A stretch of 64,000 nt of DNA from Maricaulis sp. (lineage in GTDB: Bacteria > Pseudomonadota > Alphaproteobacteria > Caulobacterales > Maricaulaceae). This document shows positions 18,240-26,958 of the stretch, in pieces. Numbering within the stretch: position 1 is the stretch's first letter; each line of letters begins with the position of its first letter. The stretch lies in the NCBI GenBank assembly GCA_017643585.1, contig JAEPND010000008.1, positions 1 through 64,000 on the forward strand. The letters are read 5' to 3'. Position numbers and translations under genes: made by a program. Below the pieces are notes generated by a model that did no database searches, was not told where the DNA came from, and saw nothing but the letters and a program-made list of their open reading frames with translations.

Positions 18240-18260
18240 GCAGTTGACAATCACTCGCAT
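18240..18260 (+). promoter_or_regulatory. Fur-like operator before bfd-bfr
   Basis: The bases cagttgacaatcactcgcat (18241-18260) closely match cagttgataatcattcct at 44896 before the siderophore receptor and resemble a Fur box. It lies about 40 bases upstream of the bfd start, so iron-dependent control of the bfd-bfr pair is plausible. Confidence 0.5.
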
Positions 18261-18300
18261 TAGCGCCAAGTTCGGAGGGTCAAGGAAAACGGTCCTCCGA

Positions 18301-18495
18301 ATGTATGTCTGTATCTGTAATGCTCTGAAAGACAGCCAGCTCAAGCAGGCGGCTCAGGACCCGGGTGTCAGCTCGGCGGCCTGTGTGTTCAAGCAGCTGG
18401 ATGCACGCCCGCAATGCGGCCGCTGTCTGCCGGACGTTCGGGACATGATTTCCTCGACCCAGATCAGCGCGAATGATCCTCAAGTTAATCGTTGA
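18301..18495 (+). CDS. bfd: Bacterioferritin-associated ferredoxin
   Basis: 64 residues. It donates electrons to bacterioferritin to release stored iron. The 2Fe-2S ligands are C4, C6, C39 and C42 (MYVCICNALKD and PQCGRCLPDVRDMI), exactly the Bfd spacing. The open frame extends upstream to 18139, but the family start is the ATG at 18301. Bacterioferritin follows after about 90 bases, and a Fur-like site precedes it. Confidence 0.92.
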   Translation: MYVCICNALKDSQLKQAAQDPGVSSAACVFKQLDARPQCGRCLPDVRDMISSTQISANDPQVNR

Positions 18496-18584
18496 TTTGA
18501 AAGCGCTTATCAGGCGCAAACATTCCCCTTGGAAAACGCGGAAACTGGCCTAACTTCTAGCTGAAGACAGCAGGGAGAGAGGTC

Positions 18585-19064
18585 ATGAAGGGCGATTCCA
18601 AGACGATTGAATATCTCAATGGCGCGTTGAAACTCGAACTGGCTGCGGTGAACCAGTACTTTCTGCACGCCCGCATGTTCAAGGACTGGGGTTTCGCCAA
18701 GATCGCCGAAGTCGAATACGAAGAATCGATCGATGAGATGAAACACGCGGATCAGCTGATCGAACGTATTCTCTTCCTGGAAGGCCTGCCCAATGTCCAG
18801 GACCTGGCCAAGATCTATATCGGTGAGACCGTCAAGGAGTGTCTCGAGGCAGATCTGAAGGTCGAGCACCGGGCCCACCCCTATTACAAGGAAGCGATCG
18901 CACACTGCGAGAGCGTTGGTGACTATGTCAGCCGCAAGCTGTTCACCGACATTCTTGAATCCGAGGAAGAGCATATCGACTTCCTGGAAACCCAGCTGGG
19001 CCTGATCGAGAAAATCGGTGAAGAACGCTACATGCAATCCCAGATGAAGCCGGGCGAACACTAG
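18585..19064 (+). CDS. bfr: Bacterioferritin
   Basis: 159 residues. An iron-storage 24-mer subunit. Ferroxidase ligands are all at their canonical positions: E18, E51, H54, E94, E127 and H130; the heme ligand M52 is also present. It is therefore a heme-binding, catalytically complete subunit. gggagaga precedes the ATG at 18585. The pairing with bfd gives both storage and release of iron. Confidence 0.97.
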   Translation: MKGDSKTIEYLNGALKLELAAVNQYFLHARMFKDWGFAKIAEVEYEESIDEMKHADQLIERILFLEGLPNVQDLAKIYIGETVKECLEADLKVEHRAHPYYKEAIAHCESVGDYVSRKLFTDILESEEEHIDFLETQLGLIEKIGEERYMQSQMKPGEH

Positions 19065-19173
19065 GGGTTCTTGTTATAATATAACGGGCCGATTTGCTAT
19101 TTTCGTCGCATTGGTGAATGCTCTGCCCCAGAGCCGGTCCCGACGTGACCGAGATCGGCAAAATTGGGGATAC

Positions 19174-19857
19174 ATGATGCGCGCACACATGTTTATCGGG
19201 CGCAGACGAGGTGTTGTCCTGGTCTGCGCTTCTGCTTTGATCTTGGCCGGGAGTGGCGGGGTCCTGGCGCAAGAGGCGCCGATTTTCCAGCCTGGTGCAC
19301 CGGGAGAACCCTCCCGTGAACTCACGCGAAACCAGTCACTCGAACTGGGCCAGAGCCGATACATCGAGGCGGATGCCCGTTTCATGCAGCACATGATCGT
19401 GCATCACGGCCAGGCCGTTGACATGGGCGCGCTTGTTGAAGGTCGGACGACCCATGAAGGCGTCCGTCTGATGGCCGAACGCATCGCTGTGACGCAGGAG
19501 TCCGAAATCGCGATGATGCGGACCTGGTTGACCCGTCGCGGTGAAAGCACCGAGATGCAGGGCGGCCACCACCATCACATGAATCACGAGATGGACCCAA
19601 ACATGCCGCTGATGACGGGCATGCTCTCGCCTGCGCAAATGGATGAGCTGGCTGCTTCGAGCGGCAGCGATTTCGACTATCTCTATCTCACCGGCATGAT
19701 CCTGCACCATCAAGGCGCGATCGACATGGTCAACGAGCTGCTCGCTCAGCCGGGGGCTGGTGAGGATCCTGAATTGTCCGAATTTCTTTCAGCCGTAATC
19801 GCTGACCAATCAACTGAAATCCTGCGGATGCGTCACATGCTTTCGCAATTGGGTTAG
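19174..19857 (+). CDS. Secreted DUF305-family protein
   Basis: 227 residues from the ATG at 19174 (ggggat upstream). A twin-Arg-like/Sec signal (IGRRRGVVLVCASALILAGSGGVLAQ) is followed by two copies of the DUF305 helical motif: FMQHMIVHHGQAVDMGALV and LTGMILHHQGAIDMVNELL. Between them is a His/Met-rich linker (GGHHHHMNHEMDPNMPLMTGM). DUF305 is a ferritin-like four-helix fold often found near metal-handling genes; the His/Met content suggests periplasmic metal binding, which is inference. It lies 9 bases before an LVIVD-repeat lipoprotein gene, so the two form an operon. Confidence 0.85.
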   Translation: MMRAHMFIGRRRGVVLVCASALILAGSGGVLAQEAPIFQPGAPGEPSRELTRNQSLELGQSRYIEADARFMQHMIVHHGQAVDMGALVEGRTTHEGVRLMAERIAVTQESEIAMMRTWLTRRGESTEMQGGHHHHMNHEMDPNMPLMTGMLSPAQMDELAASSGSDFDYLYLTGMILHHQGAIDMVNELLAQPGAGEDPELSEFLSAVIADQSTEILRMRHMLSQLG

Positions 19858-19866
19858 GGGGAGACA

Positions 19867-21672
19867 ATGACCCGTATCAAGACCGGAATTTCCATTCTCG
19901 CACTGGCCATGCTGGCCGGGGCTTGCAGCCAGACCACCACCACGGAGCCGGCCGAGGTCGCCAGCAATCCGCCGCCGAGCCGGGAAGGTCTGGCGCCAGG
20001 CGTGTTTGATGCCGAGGAAGTCAGCTGGAATATCGAGCTGGTTCACGCCGAGCGCACGCCATCGGCCTTTGCTCCGGACGATGCCATGTGGGCTCCGGCC
20101 GTTGAAATGGCGATTGTCCAGGCCATGCAGGCCGGTGAGGAAGTCGAACGCCCGCCGAGCCCGATCTCTTTCGCGAACACCGATCTCGCCTTCTCGGGCG
20201 ATCGCGTGATCATGGGCAATTGGCATGGTTTCAATGTCTTTGAAACCCAGGCCGATGCGTCGGTCGAGCACGTCTTGTCCGTGGTATGCCCCGGTGGCCA
20301 GGGTGATGTCAGCGTGCATGGCAATCTGGTCTTCCGCTCTGTTGAAGACAATCGGGGTCGCCTGGATTGCGGCGCCGGCGGTGTTGCCGAACAAAGCAGC
20401 GCCGAGCGTTTCCGGGGTGTGCAGATCTTTGACATTTCCGATATGAGCAATCCGCGCCAGGTCGCCGCGGTTCAGACCTGCCGTGGTTCCCACACCCACA
20501 CGGTCGTGCCGGATCTCAACGATCCCAGCGTGATCTACATCTACAATTCCGGAACGTCCTTTGTCCGCCCGACGAGTGAGCTGGATATCTGTTCGGATGG
20601 CGAGCCGGATGAAAATCCGGATACGGCCCTCTATTCCATCGACGTGATCCGCGTTCCGCTTGCAGCGCCTGAAGAGGCCGCCATCGTCAATCGTCCGCGG
20701 ATTTTTGCGGATCGTGAAACCGGTGAGATCGCGGGTCTGTGGGCCGGTGGCCAGCTGGAGGAAGACGCCCAGGAAACCTCGGTCACCAATCAGTGTCACG
20801 ACATCAATGTTTACCCGGAGATGGGCCTCGCGGCTGGCGCTTGCAGTGGCAATGGCATCCTGCTGGATATCTCCGACCCGGAAAACCCTTCCCGCATCAG
20901 CGAGATGTCCGATCCGAACATGGCCTATTGGCATGCGGCGATCTTCAATAATGACGCCAACAAGATCCTCTTCACCGATGAGTGGGGCGGTGGTCTGGGT
21001 GCACGTTGTCGTGCCGAGGACCCGGAGACCTGGGGCGCCAATGTCATCGCTGACATCACCGAAAATGGTCTTGAAGGCCGGGGCTATTTCAAAATCCCGA
21101 ACACCCAGTCCGAATCAGAGAATTGCGTGGCGCACAATGGCTCGCTCGTCCCTGTTCCGGGCCGCGATATCCTGGTCCAGGGCTGGTATTCCGGCGGTAT
21201 CTCGGTGATCGACTTCACCGACAGCAATAACCCGTACGAAATCGCCTTCTTCGATCGCGGTCCGCTCGACGCCGAGGAGCTTTATCTGGGCGGTAACTGG
21301 GCGGCCTACTGGCACAATGGCCTGGTCTATGCGCCGGAAATTGTCCGGGGTCTGGACATTTTCCGTCTGCTGCCCAGCGAGCATCTCTCTGCAAACGAGA
21401 TCGCGGCGGCAGAGCTGATCCGCTTCGAGGAGGCCAACACCCAGACGCAGATGCGGTTCGAGTGGCCGGATGAACCGGTTGTCGCCCTGGCCTATGTCGA
21501 CCAGCTGGCACGTTCCGGTGCTCTCAATGACGCCATGGCGATGACGGTCCGTGAGGCTGTAAATGCCGGTGATGCAGGCGCTGATCTGATGAGCGCCCTG
21601 GAACAAGCATCAGCGCATGCCGAAGATGCAGACGCGCGTCGCTTCCAGGCTCTGATCGGCTGGTTCCAGTAA
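19867..21672 (+). CDS. LVIVD-repeat lipoprotein
   Basis: 601 residues. Lipoprotein signal with lipobox LAGAC (Cys20). The body has several beta-propeller-like repeats of the LVIVD type (GVQIFDISDMSNPRQVA, GILLDISDPENPSRISE, GISVIDFTDSNNPYEIA), each a strand followed by a D-x-SDP-x-NP turn. His- and Cys-containing inserts (SHTHTVVPD, NQCHDINVYPE, WHAAIFNN) recur between repeats. It is probably an outer-surface or periplasmic propeller. It is cotranscribed with the DUF305 gene and followed by a strong terminator. Function unknown. Confidence 0.8.
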   Translation: MTRIKTGISILALAMLAGACSQTTTTEPAEVASNPPPSREGLAPGVFDAEEVSWNIELVHAERTPSAFAPDDAMWAPAVEMAIVQAMQAGEEVERPPSPISFANTDLAFSGDRVIMGNWHGFNVFETQADASVEHVLSVVCPGGQGDVSVHGNLVFRSVEDNRGRLDCGAGGVAEQSSAERFRGVQIFDISDMSNPRQVAAVQTCRGSHTHTVVPDLNDPSVIYIYNSGTSFVRPTSELDICSDGEPDENPDTALYSIDVIRVPLAAPEEAAIVNRPRIFADRETGEIAGLWAGGQLEEDAQETSVTNQCHDINVYPEMGLAAGACSGNGILLDISDPENPSRISEMSDPNMAYWHAAIFNNDANKILFTDEWGGGLGARCRAEDPETWGANVIADITENGLEGRGYFKIPNTQSESENCVAHNGSLVPVPGRDILVQGWYSGGISVIDFTDSNNPYEIAFFDRGPLDAEELYLGGNWAAYWHNGLVYAPEIVRGLDIFRLLPSEHLSANEIAAAELIRFEEANTQTQMRFEWPDEPVVALAYVDQLARSGALNDAMAMTVREAVNAGDAGADLMSALEQASAHAEDADARRFQALIGWFQ

Positions 21673-21696
21673 TACGCTGTCGTGCCAGACGTGTTG

Positions 21697-21733
21697 AACC
21701 CGGGCGGATCATTTCCGCCCGGGTTTTCTTTTC
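21697..21733 (+). terminator. Rho-independent terminator of the DUF305-LVIVD operon
   Basis: AACCCGGGCGGA (21697-21708) pairs perfectly with TCCGCCCGGGTT (21714-21725), with a 5-base loop and a following TTCTTTTC tract. Confidence 0.93.
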
Positions 21734-21777
21734 GCTCAACGCTAATAACCGTGAAAAAAATGGTTTAAGCCGAGGGT

Positions 21778-22299
21778 ATGGGGACGACCAGCGCAGACGA
21801 TATGTTGAGGCACCGGATCAGCCTGCTGGCCATTGACCAGCAGACGATCAACAGCCTTGCCCGGGTGGCGCCCTTTGTGGAGACATGCCTTCCCGGGATC
21901 ATCGAGGATTTCTATGCGCACATGCAGCGGTTTCCGGAAGGGCGCAAGATCTTCTCCGACCCCGACCGGGTGCGCGGCCTGAAACAACATCAACGGGCGC
22001 ACTGGATCCGGCTCTTCAATGCAGAGCTGGATGTGGAGTATGTCGCGGAATCGGTCCGCATCGGCAAGGCGCATCATCGCGCCAAAGTGCCGCCCCATCT
22101 CTACATCGCCGGATACAATTTCTTCCACTCCGCCCTGCTGAAACGCATGGCGACGCGTTACCAGAACGATCCGCAACTACCGCTCATGTGCGAGGCCGTG
22201 ACCAAGATCATCGGCCTCGAAACGGATCTGGCATTGTCAGTCTATGTGCGCGAGCTGTGGCGGCATTCCATTGAGCCGACCCGCAAAGCGGCGGGTTGA
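21778..22299 (+). CDS. Protoglobin / globin-coupled-sensor-type heme domain protein
   Basis: 173 residues, a stand-alone protoglobin domain. The expected proximal heme ligand is H99 in VRIGKAHHRAKVPPHLYIAGYNFF, which matches the family pattern G-x-x-H-x(6)-P-P-x-x-Y. No signalling domain is attached, so it either binds gas/O2 for chemistry or acts with a partner. The TonB receptor and heme genes of the window are not adjacent. It converges with yghU with 3 bases between the stops. Confidence 0.85.
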   Translation: MGTTSADDMLRHRISLLAIDQQTINSLARVAPFVETCLPGIIEDFYAHMQRFPEGRKIFSDPDRVRGLKQHQRAHWIRLFNAELDVEYVAESVRIGKAHHRAKVPPHLYIAGYNFFHSALLKRMATRYQNDPQLPLMCEAVTKIIGLETDLALSVYVRELWRHSIEPTRKAAG

Positions 22300-22302
22300 G
22301 GC

Positions 22303-23142
22303 CTAGTCGAAATCAGCCGCGCTGTGGCGTTCATGCATTTGCGTGTCCTCATCGCCCCAGGCCTTGTTGACCCGGATGCCGCGTTTGACTGCAGGCCGCG
22401 CCGCGATGTCATCCGCCCAGCGTTTGACGTTCTTGTAGTCATCAACGGACAGGAATTCGGCAGCATTGTAGAGGAGCCCGCGAACGAGGGCGCCATACCA
22501 GGGCCAGATCGCCATGTCGGCGATGGTGTAATCCTCACCGGCGATGAATTTGCGCGTCGCGAGCGTGCGATCCAGCACGTCCAGCTGGCGCTTGACCTCC
22601 ATCGCATAGCGATTGATCGGGTATTCGAATTTTTCCGGCGCATAGGCATAGAAGTGACCGAAGCCGCCACCCAGGAAGGGCGCAGAACCCATCTGCCAGA
22701 ACAGCCAGTTCATGACCTCTGTTCGTTCCGGTCCCGACGCCGGAAGAAACTTCCCGAATTTCTCCGCCAGGTGCACCAGCATGGAGCCGGATTCAAAAAT
22801 GTTGATCTCGGTGTCACCGCTGCGATCAACCAGGGCCGGGATCTTGGAGTTCGGATTGACGCCGACAAATCCGCTGGAGAACTGATCACCCTCGGTGATG
22901 CGGATCAGCCAGGCATCATATTCCGCTTCGGTGATGCCCAGTTCCAGCAATTCCTCGAACAGGATCGTCACCTTCACACCGTTCGGCGTGGCTAGCGAAT
23001 AGAGCTGGAAAGGGTGCTCGCCAACCGGCAGGGCCTTGTCATGCGTGGCGCCCGCGATCGGTCGGTTGATATTGGCAAAATTGCCGCCGTTTTCCGTTTC
23101 CCAGGTCCAGACCTTGGGCGGTGTATAGGTAGTGTCGCTCAT
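22303..23142 (-). CDS. yghU: Glutathione-dependent disulfide-bond oxidoreductase (YghU-type GST)
   Basis: 279 residues. An Nu-class glutathione transferase homologue that binds two glutathiones and reduces disulfides. Family features: the long N-terminal extension (TYTPPKVWTWETENGG, then FANINRPIAGATHDK), the thioredoxin-fold segment HPFQLYSLATPNGVKVTI, NPNSKIPALVD with the cis-Pro, IFESGSMLVHLAEKFG, and the C-terminal helical domain. I start at the ATG at 23142 (gggatat upstream), not at 23196. Confidence 0.9.
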   Translation of the reverse strand: MSDTTYTPPKVWTWETENGGNFANINRPIAGATHDKALPVGEHPFQLYSLATPNGVKVTILFEELLELGITEAEYDAWLIRITEGDQFSSGFVGVNPNSKIPALVDRSGDTEINIFESGSMLVHLAEKFGKFLPASGPERTEVMNWLFWQMGSAPFLGGGFGHFYAYAPEKFEYPINRYAMEVKRQLDVLDRTLATRKFIAGEDYTIADMAIWPWYGALVRGLLYNAAEFLSVDDYKNVKRWADDIAARPAVKRGIRVNKAWGDEDTQMHERHSAADFD

Positions 23143-23298
23143 GACATATCCCCGTTGCTTCGACGCAATACCTAGGAAGGCGTCGCGTGTGTTCAACTCT
23201 CTAGGCCGATCTGCCGTGGATCAAGATGGCGTGTTGATGGACCTGCCCGGCGGCTTGGCTTACCACTTGGGGGTCGAATGAATGGGCTGGGATTATCA

Positions 23299-24011
23299 AT
23301 GAGCACCAAGATCAGTGTTGACGACCTGGCGGGCGACTTGTTCAGCCTGAACATTCGCGGGCTGCGTTCGATCGCCATCCTGTGAGCCCGGCCCAGCGCG
23401 TATTTCGACGCGGCTGACGATGCGGAGTGGAAGGATAGCTACCCGCCTTCCGTCCGTCTCTGGTTGTCGCTGATTGCGCTGTCATCGCTGTTGCAAGTGA
23501 TCTGGCTCAGCCCGACATCGCCCATCGTCATGGCTTATGCCGACGGGTTTCGCGAGGCGGGGCTGGCCCTGCCCGAAACCTTGACCTTTCCCGCGCTGGG
23601 TGAAGAAGCCGCTGTTCTGATTTTCACGGCTTTCCCCATCGTACAGCTGCTTACATTCCTCTTTATTCTGCCGCTGTTTCGGGTGTGGGGCGCGAGACCA
23701 CATTCAGTCTGAGAGTGCGCTACGGGTTCGCCACGATGATCCCGAGTGCCTCCCTGATGATGATCATCCTGCCCGGCTTGCCCTCCGGATGGGCCTCGAG
23801 TTTCGGATGGGCGATCGGGCTGGTGGCGATGACAGTCGATACGATCACCGTTCATCGCAGTGGCGTCCACGAGACCGCCGGCACGTGGCGGTGGCTGCGA
23901 GCCCTGCTGATCGCCGTCATCGTGTTGGGGCTGAATGTCATCATGCACGCGATCACCCAGGTCGCTGGCATCATCTTCATCAGCGTGAAGTATGGATTGG
24001 CACCCGCATAA
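23299..24011 (+). pseudogene. Yip1-like multi-pass membrane protein gene, broken twice
   Basis: From the ATG at 23299 the frame gives 28 codons (STKISVDDLAGDLFSL, then NIRGLRSIAIL) and meets TGA at 23383-23385. The same frame continues as ARPSAYFDAADDAEWKDSY and a membrane segment to about 23690. It then reads ALFRVWGAR. The matching continuation GRETTFSLRVRYGFATMIP is in the next frame, consistent with loss of one base in the run of Gs near 23690. The product would be about 235 residues with several membrane helices, in the style of Yip1-domain proteins seen in this bacterial group. It lies between yghU and tRNA-Thr. Confidence 0.65.
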
Positions 24012-24038
24012 GGCCGTCAGTCTGTCAGGGGAAAAGAA

Positions 24039-24114
<76 letters not shown>

Positions 24115-24294
24115 TTACCACCCGTGTATCGCAATCGTTTCCGGTCGCGAGGCGGCGGAAACTACCCGTGAAAGCTTGACTTGCCAAGTCCCTGCGTGAA
24201 GCGGATGCAGCAGTCGGGTAACCGGGATCCATCCGGGGGCAGTTCCTCTCGATACCTTTGCGGTTTTATGCTCAGGTGTGTTGGGGGTGGTTGC

Positions 24295-25035
24295 ATGCCA
24301 AGATGGATTGATAGGCGAAGAAAATGGTCGAAGTCTCAAGAGAGTTCGGCCTGGCTCACGACCAGCGTAATCATCGTCACCGGCTTCCTTTGGTACCTTC
24401 TGCATCTGCTTTCGGCCAATAGCCTGCAATGCGAACTTCATTACCTCTGGTGGTTTCAACGGGAAGAGACTGGTCGGGCGACCTTGCAGTGGTCGAGCCT
24501 CGTGATTATGAGCCTTGCGGCCTGGTTCTGCGCCGTGGTGGTGGTGCCGAAGCCGGAAAACGTGCCGTTCTGGATCCGCTTCTGGCAGGCGATCACCGTT
24601 GGGTTTCTCGTCTTGATGATGGTGCTGCAGTGGGGCCAATGGAGGCCGCAGGGACCAGACCGGGCATTCTATGACTTTTTCTACGAGGAGGTTCTCACTC
24701 AGCCCGTCATTAACGGTGCTTTCTATCGGCCGGACCAGGTCGAAATTGTTGAGCTCGGACCCGGTTGGGCCAGCGAGATCGATCTGGACCATCCGGCCTT
24801 TGACGAGTTTCACCGCTCCGAGAAGGACTATCGAGAGGTTTTCGCAGGTTATTTCGGGCCGCGCGGTCATGCGCGTCACAATGGCCGCCTGTTGTGTTCA
24901 GCGGACCGGGTCTATCGCAAGCAATGGTGGGGAGCTCTGGACGCCTATTATGCTGATCTTGCAGCGCAGGAAGAGGCAGAGGCGCGCGAGGAGGAGATCC
25001 GGCGCATGTTCGCCGAGCCGATGGCGACAGAGTAG
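24295..25035 (+). CDS. Hypothetical membrane protein, 246 residues
   Basis: From the ATG at 24295 (gggggtgg upstream). A basic N-terminus (PRWIDRRRKWSKS) is followed by three hydrophobic segments (about 20-45, 65-85 and 95-120). The C-terminal half is soluble and rich in aromatic and acidic residues (RAFYDFFYEEVLTQPVI, GYFGPRGHARHNGR) and ends in an acidic helix (AAQEEAEAREEEIRRMF). I recognise no family. The tRNA-Thr gene lies on its left on the other strand, and its stop lies 1 base from the stop of the LytR-type gene. Confidence 0.6.
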   Translation: MPRWIDRRRKWSKSQESSAWLTTSVIIVTGFLWYLLHLLSANSLQCELHYLWWFQREETGRATLQWSSLVIMSLAAWFCAVVVVPKPENVPFWIRFWQAITVGFLVLMMVLQWGQWRPQGPDRAFYDFFYEEVLTQPVINGAFYRPDQVEIVELGPGWASEIDLDHPAFDEFHRSEKDYREVFAGYFGPRGHARHNGRLLCSADRVYRKQWWGALDAYYADLAAQEEAEAREEEIRRMFAEPMATE

Positions 25036-25036
25036 T

Positions 25037-25780
25037 TCAGCGTGAAAACCAGCGCTTGAAAGCGCTCACCCTCTGGCGGCTTACCGGGTGTTCGTCGTCG
25101 AGCGTTTTTACGCGGATTTTCCAGTAGCCGGCATTTCGATCAGCGTTTTCGATCGCGTTGATGTTCGGCAGCAGGGCTCGGCTGATGCGGAAGAAGTCGC
25201 TGGGATCGAGCACCGCTTCGAGCTCATTCAGGGTGAAGTCGACAAAATAGCTCTCACCGGAATTGAGATGCGCCAGCACGCCTTTGTCCCGGGCCTGGAA
25301 ACAGGCGATATCGCGGATCGGTACCGGGCGCAGGCGATGGCTAGTCGAGATCAGCAGGCGGGTCTTGTATCCATCACCCAGGCCGGCCCTTCGAACGGCC
25401 TGTTTCTGTTCTTCTGCCGAGGGCGCGCGCAGTCGGTCCAGCTTGTCGAAGGCGGCGGCCAGCTCCGTTTCGTCAACGGGTTTGAGCAAATAGGCGATGC
25501 CATTGGAGCGGAAGGCCTCGAGGGCGTATTCGTCGTGCGCCGTGCAAAAGATCGCCGGACAGGGAATGTCACAGATTTCGAACAGGTCGAAACACGTGCC
25601 GTCAGCCAGCCGGATGTCGAAAAATACCAGGTCCGGTGTCGGGTTGTCGCGGAACCAGTCAGCGGCTTCGGCCACACCTTCAAGGACGGCAAGAATTTTG
25701 TGCTCGGGGCGCACGCCCTGCAGGCGTTTCATCAGGCGTTCGGCGGCCGGGTATTCGTCCTCGACGATGAGGATGTTCAT
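25037..25780 (-). CDS. LytTR-family response regulator
   Basis: 247 residues. N-terminal receiver domain (about 1-120): acidic pair in ILIVEDEYPAAERL, phospho-acceptor in LVFFDIRLADG, and the switch Lys in YLLKPVDE. C-terminal LytTR DNA-binding domain (about 145-245): RDIACFQARDKGVLAHL, SYFVDFTLNELEAVL, FFRISRALLPNINAI and the final strand with HPVSRQRVSAFKRWF. It would bind DNA after phosphorylation by the kinase encoded next to it, whose end overlaps its start by 4 bases. Confidence 0.93.
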   Translation of the reverse strand: MNILIVEDEYPAAERLMKRLQGVRPEHKILAVLEGVAEAADWFRDNPTPDLVFFDIRLADGTCFDLFEICDIPCPAIFCTAHDEYALEAFRSNGIAYLLKPVDETELAAAFDKLDRLRAPSAEEQKQAVRRAGLGDGYKTRLLISTSHRLRPVPIRDIACFQARDKGVLAHLNSGESYFVDFTLNELEAVLDPSDFFRISRALLPNINAIENADRNAGYWKIRVKTLDDEHPVSRQRVSAFKRWFSR

Positions 25781-26703
25781 GCGGTCGGCTCCGGCAGCCA
25801 GGGCAGGGTCACACTGAAAACCGTCTCTGTCTGGGCAATGGCGACAGAACCAGCCCCGGCAAGTCGGAAACGGGAACCCAGATTGCTCAGTCCGATGCCG
25901 CTGGACTCCACGCTCAGCACGGGTCGAACGGGATTGGAGACGGTCATGCCCTCTGGCCCGGCCTTGATATCGAAGTCCAGCGGAGCGCTACGGGTGGCGA
26001 CATTGTGCTTGAGCGCATTCTCAACCAGCGTTAGCAGGCTCATCGGTATGAGCGCGCGGTCCCTGTACGCCTCGGGAATGTCGACAGAGACGGTGAAGGT
26101 GCCCGGGCGGCGCTGGGCCTGTACGTCCAGAAAGGCCGATGCGGCCTTCCAGTCCTCCTCGAGGCTGACGCGTTCGCGGCCTTCGGTTTGCAGAACATAG
26201 CGATAGATGTCGGAGAGTGAGCGCACAAAACTCTCCACGGCCTGGGGGCGTTCGACCGCGGTCTGGGCGAGGGCACCGAGACTGTTGAACAGAAAATGCG
26301 GGGCCAGCCGGTTTTTCAGTGCATCATAGCGGGCCTCGGCGGCGGCGCGGCCGGCCTCTTCCCGGGCCAGGCGTTCATCCACATAGGCGGAGCGAAAGCC
26401 GAAACTCTCCGAAATACCTGAGATCGCGATAGGGATGAGGATGGCGGTGAATGTCTGGTCGATGACCAGGGACAGGTTGAAGCCGAAATTGTAGACGATC
26501 AGGCCAAAGAAGGCGGCATAGGCCGCCGAACCCAGCGCACCATAGACAATCGAGCCGGCAAAGATGACCAGCTGGCGACGGGTGTCGTGGTTTCCGTAGG
26601 GCCATTGTTTCAGCCAGAAGGCGCGCCAGCTCTCATGCAGGGCGACGATCATCACCGCAAACCCGAACCCTGCGGCGACTTCTGTCCACCCGGCGAGTGT
26701 CAC
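25777..26703 (-). CDS. LytS/YehU-type sensor histidine kinase
   Basis: 308 residues. The N-terminal third has four hydrophobic segments (about 5-135). The His_kinase domain carries the phospho-acceptor in NRLAPHFLFNSLGALAQ, and the ATPase domain has an N-box (LVENALKHNVATRS) and a G-box (SSGIGLSNLGSRF). It phosphorylates the LytTR regulator encoded downstream, with which it overlaps by 4 bases. No periplasmic sensor domain is present; the signal is probably sensed in the membrane. Regulated genes are not evident from the neighbourhood. Confidence 0.93.
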   Translation of the reverse strand: MTLAGWTEVAAGFGFAVMIVALHESWRAFWLKQWPYGNHDTRRQLVIFAGSIVYGALGSAAYAAFFGLIVYNFGFNLSLVIDQTFTAILIPIAISGISESFGFRSAYVDERLAREEAGRAAAEARYDALKNRLAPHFLFNSLGALAQTAVERPQAVESFVRSLSDIYRYVLQTEGRERVSLEEDWKAASAFLDVQAQRRPGTFTVSVDIPEAYRDRALIPMSLLTLVENALKHNVATRSAPLDFDIKAGPEGMTVSNPVRPVLSVESSGIGLSNLGSRFRLAGAGSVAIAQTETVFSVTLPWLPEPTA

Positions 26704-26757
26704 CGCGATGAAATCGAGCTCCTCGCGGACCGCGTAGCGCGCTTTCGCGTACAGCGG

Positions 26758-26883
26758 TTAGCCAAGGCCGATCAGCATGACGACAATAATCGATACCCAG
26801 ACCCGGTTCGGGATCCGCGAGAGCCGGTCGGTGATGGAAGGGCGGGACCGCGTCAGGTCGGCCGTGTGGATGTGAGCACGCAT
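26758..26883 (-). CDS. Possible 41-residue membrane protein upstream of the LytS/LytR pair
   Basis: From the ATG at 26883 to the TAA at 26760-26758. The sequence starts soluble and basic (RAHIHTADLTRSRPSITDRL) and ends in one hydrophobic segment (RVWVSIIVVMLIGLG), typical of a tail-anchored microprotein. It lies 54 bases upstream of the kinase on the same strand. A convincing ribosome binding site is missing, so it may be chance. Confidence 0.35.
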   Translation of the reverse strand: MRAHIHTADLTRSRPSITDRLSRIPNRVWVSIIVVMLIGLG

Positions 26884-26958
26884 GGGCGGATTAGACACTC
26901 GAATGGCGGGCCTGTCAGCTCCGCTCATCCCGTCATTTCGACCGCTTGTCCCGAAGTG

